This document shows, in pieces, positions 1 to 9,488 of a stretch of DNA of 24,715 nucleotides (its first letter is position 1; each line of letters starts with the position of its first letter). The notes below the pieces were generated by a model that saw nothing but the letters and a program-made list of their open reading frames with translations, was not told the origin of the DNA and did not search any database. This stretch comes from a virus, in IMG/VR virus record IMGVR_UViG_3300036785_000081, positions 1 to 24,715 of that record; one strand, given 5' to 3'. The position numbers were made by a program, and so were the translations under genes.

Positions 1-549
1 TAGCTGCGTCCAGTCGGCCATCCCTGTCTCCACGCTCGTCCACGTCGCCTGCGTGGCCACGTCGTACTCCCAGACGATGTCGGCCGGGACGTTGCGCCGA
101 AGCGCCTGGCGCACGGCTGCCGGGTTCGGTGTCTCGGCGGCGTAGGTGAGGATCGAGATGTAGTCGTTGTCGGCCGTGCCGTCCAGATGCGACCGCTCGC
201 GGAACTGGACCGTCTGCGTGCCCGTCAGCAGCCGCTTGACCGCGTTCACGATGCCCTTCGGCGAGCCGCGATCCTGCACCGGAGCCAACGTGATCCACTG
301 GCGCTGCGCGGCGTCGGTAAGACCGGACGGCAGCCGCTCGCCCACGACTTGCGCGAGCCACGGCAAGCCGCCGCTCGGTGCAATCGTCACGTCCCAGAGC
401 GGCTGCCATCCCACGACCCCGTCGTCGGGATCGTCAAGGTAATACTGCTCGGCCTCCTGCCACATCGACGCGATTGCCGACACGAAGTCGTACAGATCCA
501 GCGTCATCCACGGTTGCAGTTGTTCGAGCCAGTCGTCGGCGATGCTCAT
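1..549 (-). CDS. Baseplate/tail protein, P2 gpI-like (C-terminal end cut by window edge)
   Basis: The frame stays open for 183 codons from the ATG at 549 to the window edge, so the C-terminus lies outside. The start overlaps the stop of the baseplate J gene by ATGA, suggesting translational coupling. The N-terminal part is acidic and aromatic (WLEQLQPW, WQEAEQYYLDDPDD). The middle (LPWLAQVVGERLP, then QRQWITLAPVQDRGSPKGIV) follows the pattern of P2 gpI-type tail proteins, where a conserved Leu/Ala-Gln segment precedes an Arg-Gly-Thr/Ser-like turn and a helix. In P2-like phages gpI sits beside gpJ and helps assemble the baseplate periphery. The family call is moderate; its place directly after J is the stronger argument. 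Confidence 0.72.
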   Translation of the reverse strand, partial: MSIADDWLEQLQPWMTLDLYDFVSAIASMWQEAEQYYLDDPDDGVVGWQPLWDVTIAPSGGLPWLAQVVGERLPSGLTDAAQRQWITLAPVQDRGSPKGIVNAVKRLLTGTQTVQFRERSHLDGTADNDYISILTYAAETPNPAAVRQALRRNVPADIVWEYDVATQATWTSVETGMADWTQL

Positions 550-1736
550 GGTGCCGTGTCCACCGTTCCGGTCAGCGTCCCGACTTCCGGCAGCGCGACC
601 GTTCCGCCCATCGTGAAGTCGGCAGCGACCCCGTTGATCAGCGGATCGCCTTCGACGTAGTCCAGCCCGACCACCGCCCCGAGCGTCTGGATGATCTTGT
701 TCACGCGCACGACGTTGTCGTTGTCCCACGACAGCGCGTTCGCCGAGCCGGGGTCGCCCGCCAGCGGCGCTCCCCACCCGGCCGGATTGAGTAGCTGCGC
801 GAGCGCCGCGTTGCCCCGAGCGAGCACGTCGGACGCCGCATAGCCCGCCAGCGCCATCGCGGTCCAAGTGATGTCGATCGTCGTGTAGGCGGGATCAAGG
901 ATCCCGACCGTCACGTTGACGAGCCGCTTGGTCGCGTACAGCGCCGCAAGCTGATCCTTGATCGTCTGATCGACCGGCTGGCCGTCCGGGTCCGTGACCC
1001 AGACCGACACGTCCCGCGCCGTGTTTGTCTCCGCGTAGACGCGACCGATCCCCGGCGTGTCGAGCGCCGCGATCTCGTAGTCGGGCAGCGTGACCACGAC
1101 CCGAGCGCGTAGCTGTAGCTCGCGGCTAACCGTGTTGAGGTAGGTCTGACCATCGTCGGGATCCTCGCCGTTGACCGTCGGCGCTTCGGTTGCCACGTCC
1201 TGCACCCAGACCGGCAGCGTGACCGACGCCCAGCCGCTCGATGCACTCGACAGCCCGTTTGCCGCCGCGCCGACGAGCGTGGCGATGATCTCGACTCCCG
1301 TGATCGTGTCCGATCCGGCCACGCTCGTCTGGTCGTACATCGTGGAGAACGCATAGCCGCCCAAGTCGATCTCCGACCCGGCCGGGACGTAGTAGCCGCC
1401 CGCCGTGTCGATGAACGTCAGCATGGCCGTCGTCTGCGCCTGGACGCCGTCGTTGTAGGGAACGCCCATCATCTCGCCGAGCGCGATCAGCGCGGCCGGT
1501 GGCATGTTCGCCGCCTGCTGCGCGGCGTTCTGCGCCAGCGGCGCGAGCGTTTCGATCAGCACCACTTCCATATCGCCGTCGTTCGGCTCCCAATCCGGCC
1601 ACGTCGCTTGCAGCGCCGCGATGGCGTTGTCGGCCAACGTCTGCTCGTCGGTGGTGAGTTCCAACTGGACGTAGTCGGTCCCGTAGTCCGGCGTCGGTGT
1701 CGGGATCGTGGTCGTGCTAGTACGTGTGGCTGCCAT
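546..1736 (-). CDS. Baseplate J-like protein
   Basis: 396 aa, with an ATG start lying 20 nt inside the preceding gene. The first ~30 residues are Thr/Pro-rich. Next comes the typical J/gp47 opening: a helix-rich stretch (residues ~30-90, with DMEVVLIETLAPLAQ) and then a beta domain with VPAGSEIDLGG and TGVEIIATLVGAAANG, resembling the V.aGt.....G motifs of Baseplate_J proteins. The C-terminal third contains the conserved region around VWVTDPDGQPVDQTIKDQL and IDITWTAMALAGY. In P2 and T4 (gp6) this family forms the wedge ring that transmits the contraction signal. Its neighbours, gp25-like upstream and gpI-like downstream, are the expected ones. Length is within the usual 300-500 aa. Confidence 0.88.
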   Translation of the reverse strand: MAATRTSTTTIPTPTPDYGTDYVQLELTTDEQTLADNAIAALQATWPDWEPNDGDMEVVLIETLAPLAQNAAQQAANMPPAALIALGEMMGVPYNDGVQAQTTAMLTFIDTAGGYYVPAGSEIDLGGYAFSTMYDQTSVAGSDTITGVEIIATLVGAAANGLSSASSGWASVTLPVWVQDVATEAPTVNGEDPDDGQTYLNTVSRELQLRARVVVTLPDYEIAALDTPGIGRVYAETNTARDVSVWVTDPDGQPVDQTIKDQLAALYATKRLVNVTVGILDPAYTTIDITWTAMALAGYAASDVLARGNAALAQLLNPAGWGAPLAGDPGSANALSWDNDNVVRVNKIIQTLGAVVGLDYVEGDPLINGVAADFTMGGTVALPEVGTLTGTVDTAP

Positions 1737-3225
1737 CGCTCTCGATCTCCACTTGGACCTTGATGAATTGAGTCGCCGCGTCGATCAGATCGGCGTATTG
1801 CGTGACCTCCACGTCGGCACGCGGCTCGAAGTTCTCAAGCGCCGTTTGCAGCGCCGCCGTGTCGAGCGGTGGCGTGGACAGATCCGGCCACGCCCAGCCG
1901 AACTCGGGCCGGTCGTCGCGAGCGCCGAGCGGGCAGACGGTGATCACCATCTCGCAACTCATAATGTGCTCAACCGTGTCCTGCTCGATCACTCCGACTT
2001 GCGAAGACACGACCAGCGGCTCGGTCGCCTGGATGCCCGCCGCGTAGTGGCTCGCCACCTGATCGGCGCTCAGCGCGTAGTCGTAGATCGCGGCTTCGTC
2101 AATCGCCCCGTTGAACGGCCAGCCCGCGCCGTAGCGTGCCCCGACCCCGATCGCGATCGGGACAGTGCTGACCGTGTATGAGCTAACGAAGCTCGTCGCC
2201 AGAACGCCGTCCACGTAGAGCCGCAGCGTCGTGCCGTCGTAGGTGACGACGAAGTGATGCCAAGACCCGAGCGGCACAGCGATGTTCGCCGAAGCGTGCC
2301 AAGCCCCGGCGCTGTCGTACATACCCACCGAAGCAAGCCCGGTGTTGTACTGGATCAGCCACCCCTTCGGCGATAGGCAGTCCGCGACGAGCGGGCGCTG
2401 CACTTGGGCAGTAGGAGTGCTGTTGCCGTTCGCCCAAATCTCCCCCGAGAACAAGGGAGTCTGGAATCGAGCGTTGGCTGGCACGTTCACGCATCCAGAC
2501 AACCCATCGAGCTTGACGGCGGTGTCGTGGCTAGCCGGGATCGCTCCGGGCCACCCGAGCGTGTTCCCCTGCGTGTCGCTATACGGCACGACCGCTGAGC
2601 CTCGTACAAACTGGATGCCATCGACCCGCCACGTTGCGGGGGTGATAGCGCCCCCTCGCCGTATGTAGAGACTCACATGAGCGTCGGCCGGAGATGTGAA
2701 CGTGACGGAGATGCGTTGCCATCCCGTTGTCAACGTCGCCATTGGCGTCGAAACGTTTAGACCGGCAGTTGGGTCGTAAACGGTGGCGTTGACTTGCTCG
2801 CCGCCGACCGCACCCTTGACGTAGAGGCTCAGTGTGTACGCCACGCCAGCCAAGCAATCCACGACGCCCGCAGCACTCATGTTTTGGCTCAGACCTTCCC
2901 CGGCCACGGTGCCGGGTGTGACCACTTCACCGCAATAGCCCCCTACACCGGCTGGTGCGTCCTGCACCCGCGTCAGAGTGACGCCCACCGACACGCCCCA
3001 GCCCGAGTTGTCGATCTCGAAACTAGGGTTCTTCGTGACCTGATTCGGGACTTGGCTGCCGAGATATGAGCCGTTCGGCCCAACCTCGGCTTCGGCCACC
3101 ACGCCGGACGCCTCGCCCAGCCGCCAGTAGCCCACCGGCTTGTCGGCCACCACGGCGCTCTCATACGTTGCCCGCTGGCCTTGGCTGCGCGTGAACGGGA
3201 ACTGGATGTGCGGCCGATCAGCCAT
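1717..3225 (-). CDS. gp25-like baseplate wedge protein interrupted by carbohydrate-binding-like and LamG domains
   Basis: 502 aa; the ATG overlaps the previous stop (ATGGCTGA). Residues 1-16 (MADRPHIQFPFTR...) resemble the first strand of small gp25/GPW-like wedge proteins of actinophages. Residues ~405-502 carry the rest of that fold: VGVIEQDTVEHIMSCEMV, then CPLGARDDRPEFGWAWPDL, then ALENFEPRADVEV, matching the conserved PLG.R...PEFG and EPR motifs. Between them lie ~390 residues with a beta-rich segment (about 60-215, carbohydrate-binding-module-like: NPSFEIDNSGW, WQRISVTFTSPADAHVSLYIRR) and a concanavalin/LamG domain (about 235-395: WHHFVVTYDGTTLRLYVDGV, FNGAIDEAAIYDYALSADQV). I infer a wedge protein carrying surface-exposed sugar-binding modules, possibly for host recognition. 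It could instead be read as a LamG tail protein with a wedge-like tail. Confidence 0.8.
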   Translation of the reverse strand: MADRPHIQFPFTRSQGQRATYESAVVADKPVGYWRLGEASGVVAEAEVGPNGSYLGSQVPNQVTKNPSFEIDNSGWGVSVGVTLTRVQDAPAGVGGYCGEVVTPGTVAGEGLSQNMSAAGVVDCLAGVAYTLSLYVKGAVGGEQVNATVYDPTAGLNVSTPMATLTTGWQRISVTFTSPADAHVSLYIRRGGAITPATWRVDGIQFVRGSAVVPYSDTQGNTLGWPGAIPASHDTAVKLDGLSGCVNVPANARFQTPLFSGEIWANGNSTPTAQVQRPLVADCLSPKGWLIQYNTGLASVGMYDSAGAWHASANIAVPLGSWHHFVVTYDGTTLRLYVDGVLATSFVSSYTVSTVPIAIGVGARYGAGWPFNGAIDEAAIYDYALSADQVASHYAAGIQATEPLVVSSQVGVIEQDTVEHIMSCEMVITVCPLGARDDRPEFGWAWPDLSTPPLDTAALQTALENFEPRADVEVTQYADLIDAATQFIKVQVEIESDGSHTY

Positions 3226-3505
3226 CTAGCTCACCGGGAATTACGGGTGCGGGTGTGGCGGCAGCCAAGAGCACGGGCGGATCTGTCTTGACCTCGACCG
3301 TCGCCTCATACGCCACAACGAAGCCCTGCACGTCGGCGAGATCACAGCCGCACACATCACCCGGCGACACCCGACCCAGCGCAGTCGCAACCGCGATCGC
3401 GCCCTCCCCATCGACGGCATCGACAAGCGTTGCTTCGATCGGCAGCCACAGCGGCGGCTCGGGGTCAATCGGAGCGGGAACCTGGAACACGACGTAGGTC
3501 GGCAT
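3218..3505 (-). CDS. Small tail-region protein of unknown function
   Basis: 95 aa, from ATG at 3505 (MPTYVVFQVP) to a TGA overlapping the gp25/LamG gene start by 8 nt. I chose this start because the upstream in-frame extension runs into the fibre gene in another frame and loses protein-like composition. The protein is acidic and Ala/Val/Pro-rich with no membrane segment. It contains two cysteines (DVCGCDLADVQ) and a short beta-rich pattern. It lies between the collagen-like fibre and the wedge protein, so a role in fibre attachment or assembly is possible, but no family is recognised. Confidence 0.7.
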   Translation of the reverse strand: MPTYVVFQVPAPIDPEPPLWLPIEATLVDAVDGEGAIAVATALGRVSPGDVCGCDLADVQGFVVAYEATVEVKTDPPVLLAAATPAPVIPGELDG

Positions 3506-3506
3506 A

Positions 3507-4691
3507 TCACCCAATCCTCTGCATTGATGCGTAGGTGGCACCCACGCCGCCGTTACAGACGACACCCAAACCGCCCACCGCGCTGGCCCAAATGGTCGGC
3601 TGGACGCCAGCGCCAGCGCCAAGATAGAAGACCCGCGTCGTACACAGCGAGTAGTAGTACGTGTTGCCGAGCGGAACGCGCACGTAGTAGCTGCTGTTGA
3701 AGCCCCAAGCGCACTCGATCTGACCGCCCTGCGCGTTCTGGATCAGACTGGTGAAAGACGCCAAATACCAGCCCGCCGCCTGCGCGACGAACTGGCCGTT
3801 CCACCCGACGCTGCCGTCACCCGAGAACTCAGTTTGATCCCAAGCCACGCCCTGCCAGCCCGCCGCAAGCCCGTAGTTGCTGCTCCTGTAAACGCCGTAA
3901 CCCGGCCACGCGCCCTTCGCGCCTGCCGGTCCCTGCGGCCCTTGGGCACCCGTCGCCCCGGTCGCGCCCTGCGGCCCCGTCGCACCCGTCGCGCCTGCCG
4001 GTCCCGTTGCCCCCGTCGCGCCCTGCGGTCCCTGCGCCCCGGTCGCGCCGGTCGCACCCTTGATCGTGAACGTCTGATCGACCCACGCGCCAGAGACACG
4101 CTTGAACAACTCGCCGTCGTTCGAGCGCACCGCGTAGTCGCCGTCGGCCTCGCCCGCGAACGTGCCAGCGGGCGGCGTCCCGGTGCCCATGTACGAGTAC
4201 CACAGCGACCCTCGCTGGCCCTGGCTGCCGGTCGCCCCGGTGTCACCCTTCGGACCCTGCGCCCCGGCCGCTCCTGGCGCTCCTGTAGCGCCTGGGACGC
4301 CCTGGACGCCCTGCGGTCCGGTCGGTCCCGTCGGCCCCGCTGGTCCGGTCGGCCCCTCCGGTCCCTCCGGCCCGGTCGGTCCCGCTGGTCCCGGCTCACC
4401 GATGCCGCCGACCTCCATCCCGTCCCACAGCGGCACCCACACGTCGCCCTTGTCATCGAACACCGTGAGGCACTGAGCGCCGCGAGCCGGGAGGTTCGGC
4501 GCGTGCTCCCACTGGCTCGGCGGGACTTCGTAGCCGAACATTGACGAGAAGTCCGGCACGACCACGACGAGCGAGTCCGAATCGCTCGCCGGAGCGCGTT
4601 CGATGCGCCCGCGTGCGTTCTGCCCGACAGCCGGGTTCGGCCCGCCCGAGCCGCCGCCCCGAGAGAGTGATGTCAGATCGCTGGTGCCCAT
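3507..4691 (-). CDS. Collagen-like tail fibre with C1q-like C-terminal head
   Basis: 394 aa. Residues ~1-97 form an N-terminal attachment part. Residues ~98-162 and ~212-260 are uninterrupted Gly-X-Y tracts ([36 protein letters not shown]) predicted to form a collagen triple helix. Between them is a ~50-residue globular insert with [14 protein letters not shown] and [16 protein letters not shown]. Residues ~265-394 are beta-rich, with [19 protein letters not shown] resembling the F.vp..G.Y.f core of C1q/TNF-like trimeric heads. Gly-X-Y trimers capped by a jelly-roll head are a known fibre layout in phages and bacterial spores. The protein probably contacts the host surface. The Gly/Pro tracts create long false ORFs on both strands. 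Confidence 0.82.
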   Translation of the reverse strand: MGTSDLTSLSRGGGSGGPNPAVGQNARGRIERAPASDSDSLVVVVPDFSSMFGYEVPPSQWEHAPNLPARGAQCLTVFDDKGDVWVPLWDGMEVGGIGEPGPAGPTGPEGPEGPTGPAGPTGPTGPQGVQGVPGATGAPGAAGAQGPKGDTGATGSQGQRGSLWYSYMGTGTPPAGTFAGEADGDYAVRSNDGELFKRVSGAWVDQTFTIKGATGATGAQGPQGATGATGPAGATGATGPQGATGATGAQGPQGPAGAKGAWPGYGVYRSSNYGLAAGWQGVAWDQTEFSGDGSVGWNGQFVAQAAGWYLASFTSLIQNAQGGQIECAWGFNSSYYVRVPLGNTYYYSLCTTRVFYLGAGAGVQPTIWASAVGGLGVVCNGGVGATYASMQRIG

Positions 4692-4696
4692 CGCGA

Positions 4697-6760
4697 CTAC
4701 AGCCCCGGAGGATGTCTTGCGGTGAACGAGCCGGACGCGGCGTCAGCCTGGCCGTTGGCTCCCCATGCGAACAGACGCGGCCCGTTGCCGCCGCCCGACG
4801 TGTTGAACTGCATGTGCCCGAGTCCCGGCACGTAGAACTCGGTGAAGACGTGGTCGGCGTTGCACCAGATCGTCATCGTCTTGCCCTTGCCGGGGTCGCC
4901 CCACGACTCGTAAGCGCCCGACACGGGTGGCCACTGGCCCGCCTTGTTGATCCCACCGGGCAGCGTGAACCCGGCCATCCACAGCATCCAGCTTGTCGAG
5001 CTTGAGCAGTCGGCGCTCGGCGGGTGCGCGACGAGCGTGCGCGACCCCTGCGAGTAGGGGATCTTCATCGCGTCCATCAGTTGCGCGGCCTTGTAGCAAG
5101 CCTCGACACTGCGCGGCGGCAGCGACCCGAGCGCGGCCGAGATGTTGCCGCCCTTGACCGACGCCGATGTCTGCGTGACTTGCGGTGCCGGTTCCTTCTT
5201 GGGCGGCACCGGCTGCTTGAGCGTGAACACCGAGAACGCATCGCCCTTGGTCCGCTGGATCTCGGTGATCAGCCAACGCCCCGGCAGCGGCGGCTTGGCC
5301 GTCGAGCCGACCGTTCCCGGCCCGAAGCCGTCCATCTGCCAGACCTCACCCGCCGAGAACGCGAACGGCTCGCAGATCACCGAGCACGTCATCTCCGTGA
5401 TGACGTGGCGGTTCTCCCAATCGTAGTGCCACGAGATCACGCTTGGATCGTCGCGGTGGAGCACGGTCGCGACCTTCTGGCGGATCAGTGTCAGTTCGGC
5501 GTCGTAGTAGAACCGCTCGCCGTCGGCGATCAGATCCCACACGACCTCTTGCGCGAGCCGGTTCATCCCCGTCCAGTAGTCCTCGCCCGCGTTGATCTGG
5601 AAGTAATACGGCTGCGTCGTTTCGATCGTCAGCGAACCGCCCGCCGAGCCGCCGCCGCCTGCCTGCACGATCGCTGCGGCCTCGTTGACCTTCGGCGGGT
5701 CGGACTGTCGCGCATAGCTGTCGCCGGGAGCGTTCGGGTTCGCGCTCGACCCGCCCGACTGGATGTAGACGGCGTTGACTTCGCAAGCGTTGGCGATCTG
5801 CGCCGGGGGGTGTCCGGCGTTGGCAAGGTGGATCGCGCCGCCGTTGCCGAACGGCCCCGTGCCCATGAAGAACTCGTGCGCCTCTTCGGCCGTGGACTTG
5901 GCCGCGACCCCGGTGTACTGGAACGTGTTGTTGAACGAGAGGTTGGTTTCGCCCATCGCCGCGTAGATCGCCGCGATCAGTGCGTTGGTCGGCGCGTGCA
6001 GCGAGTCACCGACTTGCAGGATCGTGTTCACGACGGCCTGCTGGCTCGATGAAAGCCCCTGGCCCCGGCAAGTGAGATCGTGCGCGTTGGTCCCGATCCC
6101 GACGGACTTGGCCGCTTGCCCCTGCTTGGACTTCGAGCTTGACTTGCTCGTCTGGTTGGCCGTCGAAGTGCCCGAGCCGACCGGCTGCTTGATGTCGAGT
6201 TGCTTGCAGTAGAACGTCGGCTTCGGCCGACCCGGCATCACCGGGATCTTCTCCACGAGCAGCTTGAAGAACTCGGCCCGCGTGCGGCTGGCGCGGTTGA
6301 CCTTGATCGGCCCGTACATGTTCATCAGTTCGACCACGGCCCACGGCAAGAGCGTGATCTGGATCGACTTGTCGTCTTGGGGCGAGAACTGGTGCAGCCG
6401 CCACCAGAACCGCGAGCGATCCGGGTAGTTGATGTCGATGTTGTCGAGCTTGCCGTCGGCGTCCACGTCGAAGAACCCGGAGTCGAGCAGCCGCCACGTC
6501 GGATCGAGCATCGTGATCACCAGCGACGGCGCTCCCGCGCTCTGTAGGTCGATCGCGACGGTCGTGATCGCCCGCGCCAGATCCGTCGAGTGCAGCCCGT
6601 GGCTCTTGACCAGCGACTTCGAGTGCTTCTTGCCCTCGACCAGCGACTCGGCGATGATCTGCTTGTCTGTCTCGGTCAGTTCGTAGTCGCGCAGAATCCC
6701 CGCGACTACCGGGTCATCGAAGGACTCGGGAACGAGTTGCAGTGCTGGCGTGGTCGCCAT
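4697..6760 (-). CDS. Tail hub protein with transglycosylase-like and NlpC/P60-like domains
   Basis: 687 aa; the ATG abuts the previous stop with no gap. Residues 1-190 and ~375-520 look like a phage hub/late-control D protein ([66 protein letters not shown]). They are separated by a Ser/Lys/Gln linker and a domain at ~235-365 ([16 protein letters not shown], then [16 protein letters not shown]) placed like the lysozyme-like/transglycosylase insert of actinophage tail proteins; E271 is the likely catalytic residue. The C-terminus (~550-687) has [13 protein letters not shown] and NADHVFTEF, consistent with NlpC/P60 Cys585 and His637. I infer a puncturing hub that cuts both glycan and peptide bonds of peptidoglycan during DNA entry. 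Confidence 0.78.
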   Translation of the reverse strand: MATTPALQLVPESFDDPVVAGILRDYELTETDKQIIAESLVEGKKHSKSLVKSHGLHSTDLARAITTVAIDLQSAGAPSLVITMLDPTWRLLDSGFFDVDADGKLDNIDINYPDRSRFWWRLHQFSPQDDKSIQITLLPWAVVELMNMYGPIKVNRASRTRAEFFKLLVEKIPVMPGRPKPTFYCKQLDIKQPVGSGTSTANQTSKSSSKSKQGQAAKSVGIGTNAHDLTCRGQGLSSSQQAVVNTILQVGDSLHAPTNALIAAIYAAMGETNLSFNNTFQYTGVAAKSTAEEAHEFFMGTGPFGNGGAIHLANAGHPPAQIANACEVNAVYIQSGGSSANPNAPGDSYARQSDPPKVNEAAAIVQAGGGGSAGGSLTIETTQPYYFQINAGEDYWTGMNRLAQEVVWDLIADGERFYYDAELTLIRQKVATVLHRDDPSVISWHYDWENRHVITEMTCSVICEPFAFSAGEVWQMDGFGPGTVGSTAKPPLPGRWLITEIQRTKGDAFSVFTLKQPVPPKKEPAPQVTQTSASVKGGNISAALGSLPPRSVEACYKAAQLMDAMKIPYSQGSRTLVAHPPSADCSSSTSWMLWMAGFTLPGGINKAGQWPPVSGAYESWGDPGKGKTMTIWCNADHVFTEFYVPGLGHMQFNTSGGGNGPRLFAWGANGQADAASGSFTARHPPGL

Positions 6761-7573
6761 CTAGTGATGCCTCTTCGTGCGGCTGCGCTGGCTCGCCGAG
6801 CGGATCGTCCAGATCAGCGGCGTGTATTGCGTGACCGTGACCGTGGCCAGTTGGCGCGTGCGCCGCCCCTTGTCGTCCGACTGCGCCCCGTCGGCCCACA
6901 CGATCCCGGTGATCCGGTACAGCGGCGCGTGCGTGTTGTGCGGCGTCCACTGGTAGTTCGTCGGGATCAGCGGCACGATGTTGCCCTGGTTGTCTGAGAC
7001 TGACAGCCGGATCACCGACGGTGGCCCGATCGCCGCGCCGGGGTACTGGCCGCGACCGGCCATCCGTTCGAGCTTCTGAATGTCGCGCTCGACCCAAGTG
7101 ATGTCGTCGCCCGTGTACGCCTCGAACTGGATCGCGATCTCCATCGCGACCGGGTCGTAGCCGTCGAAGCGACTCAGCCCGATCCGGCTCGGGACATCGA
7201 CCGTGTCGTACTTGGCATAGCCCGCCGTGATCTTCGGCCGGTTGTCGCCCGCCAGCACCGAGAACGCATCGCCGGACTTGAGCGTGCCCGGTATGCGGAC
7301 GGTCGCGTGATCGCGGAGCTTCTGCGTGACCGAGCGGAGTCCCGGTTGGCGCTTGACGATCTTGTGGTGCTTGTCGCGCACGATCGGCAGGATGTGCTTG
7401 CCCTTGTTGAGTTTCAGGATCTCCGCTGCCATGTTCGGCTCGCCGCGCTGCGCCGCGAGCTTCTTGATCGTCTGGTTGGAGCCGACCCGGACGTTCAAGT
7501 ACCTCGTGTAGTTCTCGTCGGGATCGAGCACCGACGCGAACGTGATCAGTTGGCCTAGCAGTCCCTCGGGCAT
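6761..7573 (-). CDS. LysM-containing baseplate/tail hub-associated protein
   Basis: 270 aa, with a 1-nt gap to the tape measure stop and ending directly against the hub gene. Residues ~25-62 fit a LysM module (NVRVGSNQTIKKLAAQRGE, then EILKLNKGKHILP). The middle is beta-rich (RIPGTLKSGDAFSVLAGDN, RIGLSRFDGYDPVAMEI), and the C-terminal ~60 residues are rich in basic residues (RSASQRSRTKRHH). A LysM protein between tape measure and hub is the rule in contractile systems (T4 gp53, P2 gpX and related particles), where it ties hub, tube and wedges together rather than binding peptidoglycan. That role is inferred from position. The protein is longer than gpX, so it may combine the LysM with an extra domain. 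Confidence 0.72.
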   Translation of the reverse strand: MPEGLLGQLITFASVLDPDENYTRYLNVRVGSNQTIKKLAAQRGEPNMAAEILKLNKGKHILPIVRDKHHKIVKRQPGLRSVTQKLRDHATVRIPGTLKSGDAFSVLAGDNRPKITAGYAKYDTVDVPSRIGLSRFDGYDPVAMEIAIQFEAYTGDDITWVERDIQKLERMAGRGQYPGAAIGPPSVIRLSVSDNQGNIVPLIPTNYQWTPHNTHAPLYRITGIVWADGAQSDDKGRRTRQLATVTVTQYTPLIWTIRSASQRSRTKRHH

Positions 7574-7574
7574 C

Positions 7575-9488
7575 TCACATCTTGCTCTGTTGCATCAGCC
7601 CTTGCCGGACGACCGACTTCGACAGCACCTTGCCGTCGAGCACGTTGTAGAGCACGATGTCGCCGCCACCGCCGCCACCGCCGCCACCGTTCGGCGTGAC
7701 GTAGGCACCACGCGGCAGATGCACCATCTCGGGTCCGCGCTCGCCGACCAGATACGAGCCATCGCCCCGCGCATAGCCGCCCGTCTGCAAGTGGATCCCG
7801 GTCAACTTGCCAAATCCGTGTATCGCCCCCCCCGTGACCTTGCCGATCGCGCCGACGACCTTGCCCAGCGGCCCGGTGATCTTGCCGAGCAGCTTGCCGA
7901 CCTCGTTGACCATCCACCGCACCGCGCCGACGATCCAGTTCATCACCGGATGAATGACCTTGTTCCAGACCCACGAGAACGGCGCGGAGAGGATCCCGGT
8001 CAGCGTGCCCCAGACCGTCGAGATCACCTTGACGGCCACCTTCACCGCGCCCACGAGCCAGTCGATGATGTCGCCGACGATCTTCCTGAACAGCTTCCAG
8101 TGCGTCACGACGATGTCGATCACGATCCCGGTCAGCCCGAACGCCAGCATGAACAGCTTCCAGTGCTTGATCACGAAGCCGATGGCCACGCTCACGCCCG
8201 TGACCAGATAGCCCGCGAACGTCTTGAGCACCGACCAGATGTCCTTGACGATGTCGCGGAAGACCTTGCAGTGCTTCCACAGTTCATAGATCCCGACCGC
8301 GAGCGCCGCGATCGCGATGATCACCAGCCCGATCGGGTTGGCGTCCATCTCTTCATCGAGCACCGTCCACGCCGCCGACAGCCCGCCAGTCTCGCCCGTC
8401 ATCGCCGACATCGCCGCCGCCGCGTTTCGCATGTTCTGCGCGGTCTTGAGCGCGTTCCACGCCTGCATCAGCACCAGCCCGAGCTTGAGCGAGATCGTGA
8501 ACGCCTTCCAGACGCCCCAGAACAGCAAAATCGCCTTGTAGTTGGCGAGCACCCACTTGAGCAGCTTCCCCAACTCGTTCGCGAGCGTGCTCACCATCCG
8601 CGCCACCCTGCCGCCCTCGCCGGTCCCGTGGATCATCTGATCCACGAACTTCCCCAGCCACGTCACAGCCTTGTCCACGTAGGGCAGCAGCTTTAGCCCG
8701 ATCTTCTCCGAGAGCAGATCGACGGTGTTGCGGAACATGTTCATCATCCCCGCCGACGTGGTCGCGAACGTCTTCGTTGATCCGGCGAACTTCTGCTGAA
8801 TCAGCCGCAGCGCCTCTTGCTTGGTTGCCTCCTGATCGAGCAGCTTGGCGTGTCGCGCCTGCTCCGGGGTGATCTTCTGTATCCCCGACTTGAGCGCGTC
8901 TTGCGCCGACGTGACCTTGACGAGCGAGATCCCCAGCCGCGCCAGCCCGGTCGTGCGGCCCGCCTCGGCCAGCAGGATCGTCCGCTCGGCCCGCGAGAAA
9001 TCGACGTGAGCGCCACGGGCCACATTGGTCGCCATCGTGAGATCGCTCATCGCCTTCTGCTGCGAGCCGGTTACGCGGGTGAACTGCGTCATCGCCTGCA
9101 AGTTCTCCGGCGCGGTGAAGCCGCCCTTGATCGACAGCGAGTCGGCGTACTCGTTCATCTGCTTCGTGGCCTCGGCCGTCGGCCGGTGGACGTTGACGCG
9201 GATCGAGCGTCCGAGCAACGCCTGGTTCTGTTGGAGATCCTGCGCGTTGGTGATCGCGTCCTTGAGTCCGAGCGCCAAGCCGCCAGCGCCCACGTATCCG
9301 GCAAGGTTCTGCACCATCCCGCCGACGTGGCCGAACGTTGCGCCGAGCTTGCCGAACGTCTGGTGCGCCTTCCCGGCTCCGGCGATGTTCTTGTCCAGCC
9401 CCTTGTGAAGCTGCGAAAACTGCTCGGACGCGATGTCCGCGCCTTCGGTCTTGATCCGAATCAGCAAGCTCTCGGCGCGATCAGCCAT
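7575..9488 (-). CDS. Tail tape measure protein
   Basis: 637 aa. The N-terminal ~270 residues are helical and polar (ESLLIRIKTEGADIASEQF, AEATKQMNEYADSL, SLVKVTSAQDALKSGIQKI), typical of tape measures. Hydrophobic segments follow around 340-500 (GLVIIAIAALAVGIYELW; VTGVSVAIGFVIKHWKLFML; GIVIDIVVTHW). The C-terminus is Gly-rich, with a run of ten glycines encoded by GGC/GGT repeats at about 7663-7690. At roughly 0.15 nm per residue the length predicts a tail near 95 nm. It lies directly after the chaperone genes and is the longest gene of the tail module except the hub, as expected. The start ATG overlaps the stop of the small upstream ORF by 8 nt. Confidence 0.9.
   Translation of the reverse strand: MADRAESLLIRIKTEGADIASEQFSQLHKGLDKNIAGAGKAHQTFGKLGATFGHVGGMVQNLAGYVGAGGLALGLKDAITNAQDLQQNQALLGRSIRVNVHRPTAEATKQMNEYADSLSIKGGFTAPENLQAMTQFTRVTGSQQKAMSDLTMATNVARGAHVDFSRAERTILLAEAGRTTGLARLGISLVKVTSAQDALKSGIQKITPEQARHAKLLDQEATKQEALRLIQQKFAGSTKTFATTSAGMMNMFRNTVDLLSEKIGLKLLPYVDKAVTWLGKFVDQMIHGTGEGGRVARMVSTLANELGKLLKWVLANYKAILLFWGVWKAFTISLKLGLVLMQAWNALKTAQNMRNAAAAMSAMTGETGGLSAAWTVLDEEMDANPIGLVIIAIAALAVGIYELWKHCKVFRDIVKDIWSVLKTFAGYLVTGVSVAIGFVIKHWKLFMLAFGLTGIVIDIVVTHWKLFRKIVGDIIDWLVGAVKVAVKVISTVWGTLTGILSAPFSWVWNKVIHPVMNWIVGAVRWMVNEVGKLLGKITGPLGKVVGAIGKVTGGAIHGFGKLTGIHLQTGGYARGDGSYLVGERGPEMVHLPRGAYVTPNGGGGGGGGGDIVLYNVLDGKVLSKSVVRQGLMQQSKM

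Noticed and set aside
3900-4400. Short repeated units as a CRISPR or tandem DNA repeat
   Set aside because: They are Gly-X-Y codon repeats of the collagen-like fibre, with no constant repeat and spacer structure.
7826-7833. Run of eight C (G on the coding strand) in the tape measure gene as a phase-variation tract
   Set aside because: The frame is intact across it and the run is short; in a GC-rich genome this is likely chance.
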